64,000 bases of DNA from Syngnathus acus. Lineage: Eukaryota > Chordata > Actinopteri > Syngnathiformes > Syngnathidae. The stretch's first letter is position 1. Each line of letters begins with the position of its first letter. Shown piece after piece: positions 44,280 through 54,892 of this stretch. The translations under genes were made by a program, and so were the position numbers. The stretch is from assembly GCF_901709675.1 (NCBI RefSeq), contig NC_051095.1, positions 24,365,456-24,429,455 on the forward strand. Reading direction: 5' to 3'. The notes below the pieces were generated by a model, which saw nothing but the letters and a program-made list of their open reading frames with translations, searched no databases and was not told where the DNA came from.

Positions 44280-47200
44280 TGTCTGACTTCATAACACCAA
44301 GTCGGGTTGTTGTGATGCGTCTAGTGTGTCGGTGGAGTGCCCAGTGCATGTCACTTCTCACTGTCAACCCTCACCGCTGGCTAGCAGTATGCGAACGGGA
44401 GAGCCGAGTGCGTAAGTCTCTCCCTGCCAGTACATAGCCTCTCTAACAGCAAGCCCTATGTAGTGCCTCCACGCGGCGACACATGGTAACTGGGTACAAC
44501 ACGGACCCAGGCTAAACTACAAGGGACTCGGAGGAGGTTTGGCCCCTAGACGTGCGGCACGCAGGCCCACCGGTGTGTGGACACGCCCTGGTGCCCACGA
44601 ACCAGCCCCCAACTATGGGTTAAATAGTACCACTGCCCAGTGGGCTCCTCGGGAGAGGAATGGGCTAAGGGAGTCAACCCCGACAGAAAATCAATTTCCC
44701 CTTGGGTTGGTGTCAGGAAGGGCATCCGGCTGTAAAAAGTTTTGCTCCAAAAATTCTCAGTATGGCTAGACAAAGACAGGAGAGGCGGGGTACAGCCTTA
44801 AGTACTCCGTGGGCATTTTCATCAGCCTACGACAAAAAGAATGATGGAAAAGGAGGCCAAACCGCAGGTAGATTATATGACGGCCCTCAGCCCGATGGAC
44901 TGCGGGGAGGCCTGAACCGGAACAGAGAGGGGCAGGAGGTACGTGTTAGGGTGGCTACATGGAACATCGGCAGCATGTCACACCGATCGGGGGAGGTGGT
45001 TGAGGCTCTACACAGGAGAAGGGTGGATGTCTGCTGTGTCCAGGAGTCGAGATGGAAGGGTGGAAGTGCAAGGATGCTGGGTGCAATCGGCAGAAGGTAC
45101 AAGTTCTTCTGGCAAGGCTGCAACGAAGGGACTGGTGGTGTTGGAGTACTTATTGCTGAAAAGTGGATAGATCAAGTGCTAAGCATTAGCAGGGTAAATG
45201 AGCGGATCATCGTTGTGAAGTTGATCGTTGGGAAGCGTCTGACAAACGTAATTTCAATCTATGCCCCTCAAGTTGGCAGAAGTCAGGACGAGAAGGATGC
45301 GTTCTGGGACAAGGCCATCATGGTGCTGTCAGGGATCCCCCAGATTGAGGTTATAATTCTGGGAGGTGATCTGAATGGACACGTGGGGAGGGAGTCAGAT
45401 GGCTTTGAGGGGGTACATGGGGGACAGGGGTACGGCATGCGGAACGCAGAGGGAGAGAGGATCCTGGAGTTCGGCGACGCACTGGAGCTGGTGCTGTGCA
45501 ACACGCTTTTCAAGAAGGACGAAGCCAAATTAGTAACATACAGTTCGGGTGGCTGCAAGAGCACAATAGATTACATCATGGTCAGAAAGGAGGACCGCGT
45601 CCTGGTCAGGGATGCCAAGGCAATCCCCGGAGAAGAGTGTGTGTCTCAGCATCGCCTGGTCATCGGAGACCTAACTCTGCGGATCAAGAAGGTGGGGGCT
45701 AAGAAGCATCCTCCCAAGTTGAAGGTGTGGAAGCTACATAGCGGAGGGAATAAAAACGAGTTTAGGGAGAAGATTGAGCATATAGCAGAAGAAGTGGAGG
45801 AGATGATGGAGTCGGGTGGTGTGGATGGCAAGTGGCAGGCAATGAAGAAGGCTCTGCTTAAAGCCACAGAGGAGGTGTGCGGATGGTCAAAGGGTAAAGC
45901 AAGACAAAGAGAGACATGGTGGTGGAATGACAGCGTCGAAAGAGCGGTGAATGAGAAGAGGAGGAGCCATAAAGTATGGAAGAAATCTAAAAGGGAGGCA
46001 GACCGAGTGCGGTATGTAGAGGCAAGGAGGGCGTCACGGACAGCAGTGTGGGAGGCCCAAGAGACCAAGAGGAAAGAATTTGCAAGTGAATTGGAGAGTG
46101 AAAGAGGACAAAAGAGCTTCTTCAAGATAGCGAAGCAAATGGTTAAGGAGAGGCGTGATGTGACCGGTGCAAACTGTGTGAAGGATGAGGATGGCAACAT
46201 CGTGACAGACAACAGAAGAGTGAAGGAAGTATGGCGAAGGTACATGGAGAAGCTGCTGAATGTGGAGAATGACTGGGATGGTGAGGCGGGATGCGACGAA
46301 GTGGAGGGTGAATGTGGCCCGATCACACGGACAGAAGTGGGAAAAGCCATGAAGGCCATGAAGGATGGAAAGGCAGCTGGACCATCTGGAGTGGTGGCAG
46401 AGATGCTAAAGGCAGCGGGAGACGTCGGTGTGCAGTGGATGACCGACCTGTGTAACAGTGTCATCGCTGAGGGGCACATTCCGGAGGACTGGACAAGAAG
46501 CGTCCTGGTGCCTCTATTCAAAGGGAAGGGGGACCCACTCGCATGCGGGTCATACAGGGCCATAAAGCTGCTGGAGCATGGAATGAAGTTATTAGAGAGG
46601 GTGTTGGAAAAGAGGGTGAGGACACGGGTAAAGGTGGACGAGATGCAGTATGGCTTCATGCCTGGTAAAGGTACAACAGACGCAATTTTTGTCATCCGAC
46701 AGATGCAAGAGAAGCACCAGGAGAAGAGGAAGAGGTTGTACTTCGCTTTTGTCGACCTGGAAAAAGCGTTCGACAGGGTGCCAAGGGAGGTGGTGAGGTG
46801 GGCCCTAAGGAAGTCGGGTGTGATGTACGAGGTGGTGGACAGCTTCTGCTACCTTGGAGACATGCTTAACGCTGATGGGGGGGTGGACCTAGCAGTGACC
46901 ACAAGGGTGAGAAGCGGGTGGAAGAAATTCAGGGTACTCATGCCCTTCTTAACATCTAAGGCCCCATCCCTGAAGATGAGAGGCCAAGTGTACTCAGCCT
47001 GTGTCAGAAGTAGTATGACGTACGGAAGTGAGGCATGGGCCCTGAAAACAGAACATGAAGACAAACTAAACAGAGCAGAAATGAGGATGATCAGATGGAT
47101 GTGTGGTGTGTCAATGAGGGAGGAAAAGACCAGTGCAGAGCTGAGACAGAAGATGGGAGTGGAGGCCATAGTGGATGTGGTGAGGAGAGGCAGACTGCGA

Positions 47201-47456
47201 TGGTACGGACATGTAGTGAGGAAGGACGAGAACGACTGGGTGAAGAAAGTTATGTCGTATAACGTAGAGGGAACAAGACCCAGTGGCCGACCTAAAAAGA
47301 CCTGGCAGATGACCGTGGCAGCCGACATGAAGGCACTCGGCATCAACCACGAGATGGCCATGGACCGTTCCCGGTGGAAGAAGGCCATATCGAGAACCCA
47401 GTCCAACCCAGCGGCGCCTGGAAAGCGGACTTTAAAACGATGATGATGATGATGAT
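44280..47456 (+). mobile_element. RTE-clade LINE (fourth level), near full length but internally deleted
   Basis: A roughly 480-bp 5' leader precedes the ORF. After the stop at 47443 the element ends in a GAT/ATG-repeat tail, ...GATGATGATGATGATAG. The left boundary is placed near TCTAGGTGTG where pogo homology stops and is uncertain by some tens of bases. Confidence 0.8.
44762..47443 (+). CDS. RTE-type polyprotein, endonuclease plus RT lacking the YADD block
   Basis: I start at MARQRQERRG (44762); the frame is open 20 codons further upstream to 44702. The APE-type endonuclease covers residues about 60-290: VATWNIGSM, VCCVQESRWKGGSA, ISIYAPQVG, LGGDLNGHVGRES, STIDYIMV and SQHRLVIGDL. RT motifs follow: GKAAGPSGVVAEML, VLVPLFKGKGD, YRAIKLLEHGMKLLERVL, YGFMPGKGTTDAIF and FAFVDLEKAFDRVPREVV. 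The frame then runs at about 46825 straight from WALRKSGV into VVDSFCYLGDML. The usual GVHQGSVLSP and YADD motifs between them are absent. The C-terminus with GRLRWYGHVVRKDE is complete. The frame survives, but the polymerase should be dead. Confidence 0.88.
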   Translation: MARQRQERRGTALSTPWAFSSAYDKKNDGKGGQTAGRLYDGPQPDGLRGGLNRNREGQEVRVRVATWNIGSMSHRSGEVVEALHRRRVDVCCVQESRWKGGSARMLGAIGRRYKFFWQGCNEGTGGVGVLIAEKWIDQVLSISRVNERIIVVKLIVGKRLTNVISIYAPQVGRSQDEKDAFWDKAIMVLSGIPQIEVIILGGDLNGHVGRESDGFEGVHGGQGYGMRNAEGERILEFGDALELVLCNTLFKKDEAKLVTYSSGGCKSTIDYIMVRKEDRVLVRDAKAIPGEECVSQHRLVIGDLTLRIKKVGAKKHPPKLKVWKLHSGGNKNEFREKIEHIAEEVEEMMESGGVDGKWQAMKKALLKATEEVCGWSKGKARQRETWWWNDSVERAVNEKRRSHKVWKKSKREADRVRYVEARRASRTAVWEAQETKRKEFASELESERGQKSFFKIAKQMVKERRDVTGANCVKDEDGNIVTDNRRVKEVWRRYMEKLLNVENDWDGEAGCDEVEGECGPITRTEVGKAMKAMKDGKAAGPSGVVAEMLKAAGDVGVQWMTDLCNSVIAEGHIPEDWTRSVLVPLFKGKGDPLACGSYRAIKLLEHGMKLLERVLEKRVRTRVKVDEMQYGFMPGKGTTDAIFVIRQMQEKHQEKRKRLYFAFVDLEKAFDRVPREVVRWALRKSGVMYEVVDSFCYLGDMLNADGGVDLAVTTRVRSGWKKFRVLMPFLTSKAPSLKMRGQVYSACVRSSMTYGSEAWALKTEHEDKLNRAEMRMIRWMCGVSMREEKTSAELRQKMGVEAIVDVVRRGRLRWYGHVVRKDENDWVKKVMSYNVEGTRPSGRPKKTWQMTVAADMKALGINHEMAMDRSRWKKAISRTQSNPAAPGKRTLKR

Positions 47457-48825
47457 AGTATATAAATATATTGTAGCATTAACAAAGTACCAGGAAAGAC
47501 GTGGATTTGGTAAACGGCTCTTTATTTAACAAAACAAGAGTTCAACGAGCCAACAACTACTGAACTGTAACGATAAAATAATCAAGTTGCTACAAGAAAT
47601 AAAATATATATCAAATAACTATAACATAAATAACAAGTTTTTCAAACCTTCTGCGTCACTCCAAATCATTAAATCCTTCAAACTCTTCATCCTCCGTGTC
47701 ACTTACAAACAAAGCCGCTACTGATGCCGGTAGTACGTGGGGCCCTTCGTCATCTCCGTCGCTGACGTCAGACTCCTCGTCAGTTTCAATTGGAATTGGA
47801 ATTTTCTGAATCCTGAAAGAATGATTTTGGGTGTAACCAAAGGCCATGCTCTGTCGATCATCCAATGACGCCCAGGAATGTTGCACGTCGCATTCTCCCG
47901 GTTGCCGTGAAGCTGTGCTCTCCGTCTATCATCCACTGCTCCCACAGGTTACGCAGAACTGCTTTAAAGCTTCTATTCACGGAGACGTCAAGTGGCTGGA
48001 GTATTTTAGTGCAGCCTCCAGGGATGATGGCAGGTATAGAGTTGAGGTTTTTTAATTTCTCTTTTATCTGTGGCGTGATGTGCGCTCGCATGCTGTCCAT
48101 CACAAGCAGAGCTTTGTTCGCTCTGAAGAAGCCATCCGGACGCCTAGTGTAGCACTTTGTAAGCCACAAGTTCATCTTTTCTTGATCCATCCACGCTTTC
48201 TCATTTACGGCGACAGTAACTGAGGGGGATTGGATTTTTGGCATAGTTTTTCGTTTAAAAATGACCATTGGTGGCAATTTTGATCCATCTCCGCAACATG
48301 CCAGCACCACTATCAAGTGTGATTTTTCATGACCAGTTGTTTGTATATTAACACTCCTCTGCCCTTTTTCTGCAACACTTTGACCCATGGGAATGTCAAA
48401 CATGAGGGGGATCTCGTCCATGTCAATAATATGATCCGGTGTCACGTCGTGCTCACTTACATGCTTCTTAATGAACTCACGAAAACAGTCGATCTTTACT
48501 TGGAAGTCTGCTGTGAGTGTTTGGGACATTCTGGGATGTTCTTGCTCTGATAGAGAGGTGAATGCGTTGCATGAAGCAATAACACCAAGAATGTCCTCCT
48601 TGAAAATCTTTTTAATTCATCTCCTTGGCAAGCACCTGGGCATGGATTGAGACGTGATTGCGTTGCATGAAGCAATAACAAGAAGATCCTCTCATTACAA
48701 AGTCATTTATATTCATGATTTTGGCAAATACCTGGGCGTGGAGACGCAACTGCACTGTTGATAAACCTCTCCCAGCAGCACGTTGTTCAAGCACCCATGT
48801 ACAAACTCGTTCTTCGGCCTGTGGC

Positions 48826-49740
48826 TGTAATATTCTGTACTCACGTCCGCTGGTCTAGGGTTGTAACTGCGCTCTACGTGTCCCTTTGTGCTGTCCTGCC
48901 GCTTTTTCCATGGAGAACTCTTTGAAGTCTTCCGACTGATTGCATGAACAGTTTGTGGGAATGTGTTGCCGCTAGCCATGGTTTTCAGCTGTGCCTGTGC
49001 CATATCATGCGACCTGGCAATGTCTATTGCTCTCTCCAGCGTTAGGGTGGAGCCTACATTCAGAAGCTTCTCTCTGATTTTGGGTGAGTAAATTCCAAAA
49101 ACGAACCGGTCTCTTAGCATCTCCTCTCTATTTGCATAATTGCAATCTTGCACAAGCAGTCTCAACTCTGTCAAAAACTGTTCTAGTGGCTCATTTGCTG
49201 CCTGTTTCCTCTCGGAAAATGTGTAACGTGCAAAAATCTCATTCTTTTTCGGCATAACATATGCTTCAAAGCCATCATAGCATGTTTTCAGTACCTTCCG
49301 TTCACGTTCTGTGAATGTCCAAGTGTAGTAGATATCTCTACCTTTGTCACCGACCCAGAGAAGTAGGTAGCTGCACCACTCTTCCTCTTCTTTCGCCTTG
49401 AACAGACCAGAAAACATGACTGGTGCAGGGACTCCAGCGATGTCCATCTTGTCCTTTCTTCTCTTCTATTATCTTCGTATCCACTTCTGACACCATGTAA
49501 TATTCTGTACTCACTCTAGGTACAATATGTATAAGGACGACGACATGCAAAACTAATCTTTTAATGAAGATTGCGGGAGCAGGAAAACATGCTGCATTCC
49601 TTCCAACCTCTGGCCACGTCACTACGTGCTGCGTCATCTTAATGCTACGGACCAATCAGGCAAGACATTTGGTACATACCAAATACGACAGGCTAACGTT
49701 ACTGGACTGGCATTCCGAACATATTCTAAGAGAATATTAC
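48826..49740 (-). mobile_element. Gypsy-type LTR element, internally deleted, perfect 5-bp TSD
   Basis: Flanked by GTGGC at 48821-48825 and 49741-49745. On the minus strand the 245-bp 5' LTR is 49740-49496. It is followed by a primer-binding-like TGGTGTCAGAAGTGG and the gag frame. The far end keeps only the last 19 bases of the 3' LTR (48826-48844), joined directly to gag. Protease, RT, integrase and nearly the whole 3' LTR are gone. Confidence 0.9.
48845..49447 (-). pseudogene. Gypsy gag fragment
   Basis: The frame starts at 49447 (MDIAGVPAPVMFSGLFKAKE) and contains the retrotransposon-gag core: a W-x-YLLLWVGDKGRDIY stretch, ARYTFSERKQ, EPLEQFLTELRLLVQDC and RDRFVFGIYSPKIREKLL. This capsid-like part would package the RNA of the element. 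It lacks the zinc knuckle. The frame runs on into LTR remnant and pogo sequence, so the ORF end is meaningless. Confidence 0.85.
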
Positions 49741-50865
49741 GTGGCCACTTAGCTTTTAGCCCGCGATTAGCCTTTTTTGTTTTCTTGATTTCACTAAGGG
49801 TAACCTCCGCTTTTCGCCAATCCCTTACAAGTTTCTCGCTAACTCCAAACTTTCTTTCTGCTGCTCGATTACTGTTTTCGGCTGCATATTTTACAACTTG
49901 CAGTTTGTAACCTGCAGAATATGAGTTTCTTTTTGGTGCCATTTTTGTTAACCCTTCCCAGTTTTTGAGTCACGGCCAATGGTGAAATTTAGAGCGCCCT
50001 CATCCAGTTTAGTCTGAAATCAACTATGTATTTCTTTTTTCAGTTGTAGTTTTTTGTTTTGTTTATTTGTTTGTTTCATGGACTTGTATATGGCGCTTTA
50101 AAGTGTTAATTGCTTTATTTGATTTTTTTTATCGATTTTTCATGTTTTGAATATGTTCAAGATAAAGATAAAATAACATGTAAAGTGATCAACTATACTA
50201 AAAATAACATGTGAAGTGGTCAAATATACTAGTAAGTAAAAAATTCACATATAAGTCGCTCCTCAGTATAAGTCGCCCCCCACCCAAACTATGAAAAAAA
50301 ACCGCGACTTATAGTCCGAAAAATACAGTAATTAACTGAAATTGCTGATTCTAACAACCAATGATTTATGAAGAAAATCTTGAAAATGATTAGGGGTGCC
50401 CAAACTTTTGCATACAACTGTATGTACAATAAGTGCCTGCCTTGCATGTCAAGCACTCGGCTTCATAAGGAATTTTTTTATTCAACTCCTCCGTGAACGT
50501 GCATTTTCGTTTTGGCGAAAGCACGGGGAGTTTTTTATTCAACCCCTCCGTGAACGTGCATTTTCGTTTCGGCATTGCTTGTAAACACTGTGTAGACTGG
50601 CCAACCTACCCTACTTCGTAGCAAAGTGACAAGATTTGAGGAGAAGGGCGTGACTTATTTTCAAACGATACAGAAAAACCTGGAATTGAGTGAAATGGAA
50701 CGGAGTGGCAAATCTATTGACAATGTACTGTACATGTATGTATTATGTTTGAGGCAGTCCAACAAAATCCCGGACGATTTTGAAATTCCCCCCAGACATT
50801 TTTTTAGGGCTCAAAGGTAGGACATGTCCGGGAAAAAGGGGACGTCTGGTGACCCTACGTTGAGG

Positions 50866-51899
50866 AAAGAAATCCACATCTTTTTTTGAAATAGTTGCTT
50901 CCAGTGCCGACAGCTGCTTGAGTTTTGAGGACACTTATGTGTTTCTAGTTATTCAAAACTGAGTTTAATGCTGAACTAAACAAACTATGCCATTTTGCTG
51001 AAACATTGCTCACAAAGGATTTGTCAAGACAAGTAAACAAATTTGATTTGTTGGTTCATTTTGAGCCGGGCCGAGCCGCAGTGAATGGCCCACCTCACCA
51101 GACTCAATCGCTGGTACAGCACTGGATCTGGCTTGCCAGTCTATTGGCAGTTAGGCGTACCTTTGCATGACTGGAGGGGATCTTCACTTAATTTCCAATA
51201 GGGGAATCTAGTGATGAGGCGGCATCATTTAGTGTAAATTCAATTAAAAAATCTGAAAAGGTAAAATATACTGGGATATGAGCTCGGCAAGAAATGTTTA
51301 GTTTTATATAATATGTCAACTCTAAGCATCGCTCAGTACATTTTAAGAACCATTCAAGGGTGAAAAATATTTTTAGCCATTAAGACACTTGAGACATTCT
51401 TATTTACACTACTAAAATGAAAAGGTTTTACTGAAAGCCAGGTACAGATGCAGCGCCCACATTTTTGTATCATTTACTTTAAGTGTCACACAACTGGAAA
51501 AATAAGTTACCCACTAATGTAGTGTAAGATAAAACACATTCCCATAGGAGAAGAAGTGACCCTGCATATCAACACAGGCCCAACATTCGAAGTCAACTCC
51601 ATAAACTGAACTTCAGCATCTTCTCCTCAGTCTCTTCACTCACTGACTTCTCAGTTCACAACTCACAGCGATCCTGTTGTGGCTTCATATTGCATCGTCT
51701 CTGATACTCTTACGATTGACACTCCAGTGGAACACATTGCTTTTAATGTCAGTCTGCTTACATAGGCATACATTACATAAACAGGATCACTTTTGCTTCT
51801 GGGATGATGGCTCAACAGTGCCCCTCCCCCTTTTGTTAATGGTTGGGTGTCACAAATCAAGTCCATCACTGCCAAGTTGAGTTAAAATCAGACTAGCAT
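50866..51899. other. Intergenic DNA, nothing recognised
   Basis: No repeat or gene recognised between the nest and the tRNA array. Confidence 0.35.
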
Positions 51900-51905
51900 T
51901 TCAGG

Positions 51906-51978
51906 AAGTATGTGGAGCAATTGGTTAGTGCATTCAGCTGTTACTGAAAAGATGGTGGTTTAAGCCCACCCAGGGAAA
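51906..51978 (+). pseudogene. Decayed tRNA-Asn-like sequence
   Basis: GGAGCAATTGGTTAGTGCAT, then CAGCTGTTACTGAAAAG and GGTGGTTTAAGCCCACCCAG, follow the tRNA-Asn order. The acceptor stem is broken and two bases are missing near the 5' end. Confidence 0.55.
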
Positions 51979-52203
51979 TTTCCCTTTTGTATTAGGAAGT
52001 CTTGATCTTTGGATCTGGGTCACAAAGTCCCTATCCCTATCGATCGAAATTTTTCAAATGGTGTGGCTGGTGAAGAGCACGCGATTAACTCTCCAAATTA
52101 TACCCTTACGTCATAGGTTTATTTCAATTTCGTAAATTGAGCGTGAATTGACCTTCTTAACCAAATTTACAGTGACACCCAAAATTCAGATCCATGGCTT
52201 TGA

Positions 52204-52275
52204 GGCCCACACTTGGTTAGCATGTTTGGCTCTTAATCAAAAGGTTGCTAGTTGGAGCCCATCCTGTAACATTGC
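52204..52275 (+). pseudogene. Very diverged tRNA-like sequence
   Basis: TTGGTTAGCATGTTTGGCTC, then TTAATCAAAAGGTTG and GGAGCCCATCCTG, are tRNA-like in order, but several stems fail. The anticodon cannot be assigned. Confidence 0.25.
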
Positions 52276-52440
52276 TCTGTTTTGACATCAGAACTTTGGC
52301 TTTGGATCTAATGACCAAGTAACCATGCACTGTTCTTTACAAGCTTTTGTGAGTCAGACATTGAATGAGTTGAATCTCGTGTGCATTGGATATTACCAGA
52401 TCACTATCATTTAAAAGCTAAATCAAATTCAGAGCACTAA

Positions 52441-52514
52441 GTCTCTGTGGCGCAATAGGTTAGCGCATTCGGCTGTTAACCGAAAGGTTAACGGTTTGTG
52501 CCCCACCAGGGACA
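52441..52514 (+). tRNA. tRNA-Asn(GTT)-like, probably pseudogene
   Basis: Acceptor stem GTCTCTG/CAGGGAC and the anticodon arm TTCGGCTGTTAACCGAA are intact. The T arm reads AACGGTTTGTGCCCCAC, which breaks the stem and the B box. The discriminator base is A instead of G. It is unlikely to be functional. Confidence 0.65.
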
Positions 52515-52968
52515 TCAATGCTTTCTAAAATTATTACTTCATGTTTTGTTCAAATTTCACTGTACAGGGAATCTATATTTGATTGTTGAAGAGCAGGCAA
52601 TTCCTTTATCAATTGGTAATGATCGGCAAATGAAGCTTCAAGATGATTCATAAACCCGTCTTTGTGTTTACTAAGACCTCGAGATGGCACTCTGTTCACC
52701 AAAGAGCTGAAAGCCCACTGACTTGCCATTTCTTAAAACCCCTCACTTTAAACCAACAATGCTATCTAGAGGAGCCAAAGAATTCAACAACTGGTTCATA
52801 AAACTTCATTTTCCCATCACTACCTGAGAGCATAGATCATTGACTACCTGACAGTATGTGCGCATTGGAGAAAATTATGAGTTGAATCTCATGTGGTTAT
52901 ATGTTTGCACTCATGGGATTTTGCCAGATCACTATCATTTAAAAGCTGAATCAAACTCAGAGTACTAA

Positions 52969-53042
52969 GTCTCTGTGGCGCAATCGGTTGGCGCGTTCGG
53001 CTGTTAACTGAAAGGTTGGTGGTTCGAGCCCACCCAGGGACG
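52969..53042 (+). tRNA. tRNA-Asn(GTT)
   Basis: A 74-nt cloverleaf with intact acceptor, D and T arms. The anticodon stem has one G-U pair (AACTGAA). The D loop reads GGTTGGC. Only three T residues follow in the first 15 bases, a weak pol III terminator. Confidence 0.85.
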
Positions 53043-53485
53043 TCCATGCTTTCTGAATTTATTACTTCATGTTTGGTTCAAATTTCCCTGTGGATTGAAG
53101 CTATGTCTGTTTGTTGAAGAGCAGGCAATTCTCTTACCAATTGGTAATGATGGGCAAATGAAGCTTAAAGATGATTCATAACCCCGTTGTTGTGTTTACT
53201 TAGACCTCTAGATGGCACTCTGTTCACCAAAGAGCTGAAATTCCACTGACTTGCCATTTCTTAAAACCCCTCACTTTAAACCAACATTGCTATCTAGAGG
53301 AGCCAAAGAATACAACTGGTTCATAAAACTTCATTTCCCATCACTACCTGAGAGCATAGATCATTGACTACCTGACAGTATGTGCGCATTGGAGAAAATT
53401 AAGAGTTGAATCTCGTGGTAATGTTTTCCATGGGATTTTGCCAAATCACTATCCTTTAAAAACTGAATCAAGCTTACTGTACTAA

Positions 53486-53559
53486 GTCTCTGTGGAGCAA
53501 TCGGTTAGCGCGTTTGGCTGTTAACTGAAAGGTTGGTGGTTCGAGCCCACCTAGTGACG
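53486..53559 (+). tRNA. tRNA-Asn(GTT), degenerate
   Basis: It carries GGAGCAATCGG instead of GGCGCAATCGG in the A box, GTTTGGC in the anticodon stem and CTAGTGAC in the acceptor strand. Several stems are weakened, so it may be a pseudogene. Confidence 0.65.
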
Positions 53560-54105
53560 TCCATGCTTTCTGAATTTGTTACTTCAGGCTTGGTTCAAAT
53601 TTCCCTGTGGATTGAAGCTATGTGTGGTTCTTGAAGAGCAGGCAATTCTCTTACCAATTGGTAATGACGGGCAAATGAAGCTTAAAGATCATTCATAACC
53701 CCGTTGTTGTGTTTATCTAGACCTCTAGATGGCACTCTGTTCACCAAAGAGTTGAAAGCTAATGATGGGCAAATGAAGCTTCAAGATGATTCATGAACCC
53801 GTTGTTGTGTTTACTTAGACCCCTAGATGGCACTCTTTTCACCGAATAGCTGAAATTCCACTGACTTGCCATTTCTTAAAACCCCTCGCTTTAAACCAAC
53901 ATTGCTATCTAGAAGAGCCAAAGAATACAACAACTGGTTCATAAAACTTTATTTCCCATCACTACCTGAGAGCATAGATCATTGACTACCTGACAGTATG
54001 TGCGCATTGGAGAAAATTAAGAGTTGAATCTCATGTGGTAATGTTTTCCATGGGATTTTGCCAGATCACTATCCTTTAAAAACTAAATCAAGCTTACTGT
54101 ACTAA

Positions 54106-54111
54106 GTCTCT

Positions 54112-54145
<34 letters not shown>

Positions 54146-54179
54146 GGAAAGGTTGGTGGTTCGAGCCCACCCAGGGACG
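54106..54179 (+). tRNA. tRNA-Asn(GTT), one anticodon-stem mismatch
   Basis: It matches the array consensus except AACGGAA for AACCGAA, one mismatch in the anticodon stem. The A and B boxes are intact. The following sequence is GCTTTCTG, a three-T run only. Confidence 0.8.
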
Positions 54180-54673
54180 TCAATGCTTTCTGAATTTATT
54201 ACTTCATGTTTGGTTCAAATTTCCCTGTGGATTGAAGCTATGTGTGGTTGTTGAAGAGTAGGCAATTCTCTTACCAATTGGTAATGACGGGCAAATGAAG
54301 CTTAAAAATGATTCATAACCCCGTTGTTGTGTTTACTTAGACCTCTAGATGGCACTCTGTTCACCAAAGAGCTGAAAGCTACTGATGGGCAAATGAAGCT
54401 TCAAGATGATTCATGAACCTGTTGTTGTGTTTACTTAGACCTCTGGATGGCACTCTTTTCACTGAAGAGCTGAAATTCCACTGACTTGCCATTTCTTAAA
54501 ACCCCTCGCTTTAAACCAACATTGCTATCTATAGAGGCTTTGCAGTCACGTGGTTTTATCACGTGATTTTGTGTTATGCCGCCATCTTGGCGGTCAACTC
54601 GTCAGCTCGTTCCTACGTGTTTGTATAGATTGTTTGATTTCTGCGCTACATTTTCACCGATTTCATCCGAATT

Positions 54674-54892
54674 ATGGCTGATTTGCTATCCAACGAAGTT
54701 GGGCATTTGAATGAAGAATCCAAGAAACGTTACAGAGAGAAGTTGAACCTTGTTGGCACAACGGATCCGTACCTTTTACCGAGAAGCATGCTAAAATCGC
54801 CCGAGCATTTTGCAACAGCCGACCTGCCTGAACTCTCATATCCAGATATTTATAATTACCTCGTCGATTTGTTTTGTAATGGCATTTCATAA
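54674..54892 (+). pseudogene. Start of the ISL2EU YqaJ-type ORF
   Basis: 72 aa beginning MADLLSNEVGHLNEESKKRY, with LVGTTDPYLLPRS and ELSYPDIYNYLVDLF. I recognise this N-terminus from fish ISL2EU ORFs that continue into a YqaJ nuclease. The nuclease part is absent. Confidence 0.65.

Larger units (their letters stand above)
47656..49942 (-). pseudogene. Decayed pogo transposase, split by an LTR element
   Basis: It starts at 49942 with MAPKRNSYSAGYKLQVVKYA and runs to LKAKW at about 49746. The LTR element interrupts it. The frame resumes at 48820 with AEERVCTWVLEQRAAGRG. A partial tandem duplication of about 100 bp lies at 48540-48705 (CYCFMQR appears twice). The DDE core 47858-48529 keeps its DDD residues: DMDEIPL, LVMDSMRAHI and QPLDVSVNRSF. 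A frameshift follows, and the acidic tail ends DEEFEGFNDLE at 47656. The layout parallels the intact protein at 3206-4495. Confidence 0.9.
43693..50328 (-). mobile_element. pogo-like element (third level), decayed and split by two insertions
   Basis: Ends CCGTAATTTTTGGACGAAAA and ...TAGTCCGAAAAATACAG, flanked by TA at 43691-43692 and 50329-50330. Motifs of the ATAAGTCGC type recur near both ends. The transposase frame is on the minus strand (47656-49942). Two extra copies of its C-terminal unit lie near 43976 and 44145. A LINE (about 44280-47456) and an LTR element (48826-49740) sit inside. Confidence 0.88.
43499..50420 (+). mobile_element. Tc1/mariner-like MITE (second level), split by pogo
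   Basis: Left arm CAGTCGTATGCAAATGTTTG and right arm ...AACTTTTGCATACAACTG are inverted. Both continue through a shared GCACCC...AATCATTTTCA region and CAGCAATTTCAGTTAA. TA follows at 50421-50422, while the left dinucleotide is CA, probably mutated. The pogo element interrupts it in a TA. Confidence 0.8.
43164..50857 (+). mobile_element. Outer hAT element of a four-level nest
   Basis: Ends TAGGGTGACCAGA and ...TCTGGTGACCCTA. Flanks CATTGAGG (43156-43163) and CGTTGAGG (50858-50865) agree at 7 of 8. Only the arms 43164-43498 and 50421-50857 belong to this element, and the rest is later insertions. No transposase is recognised in the arms. Confidence 0.78.

Noticed and set aside
45646-46695. 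349-aa ORF antisense to the RTE LINE
   Set aside because: It mirrors the coding bias of the opposite frame, with Ser/Pro/Phe-rich text and no domain. The plus frame has clear endonuclease and RT motifs.
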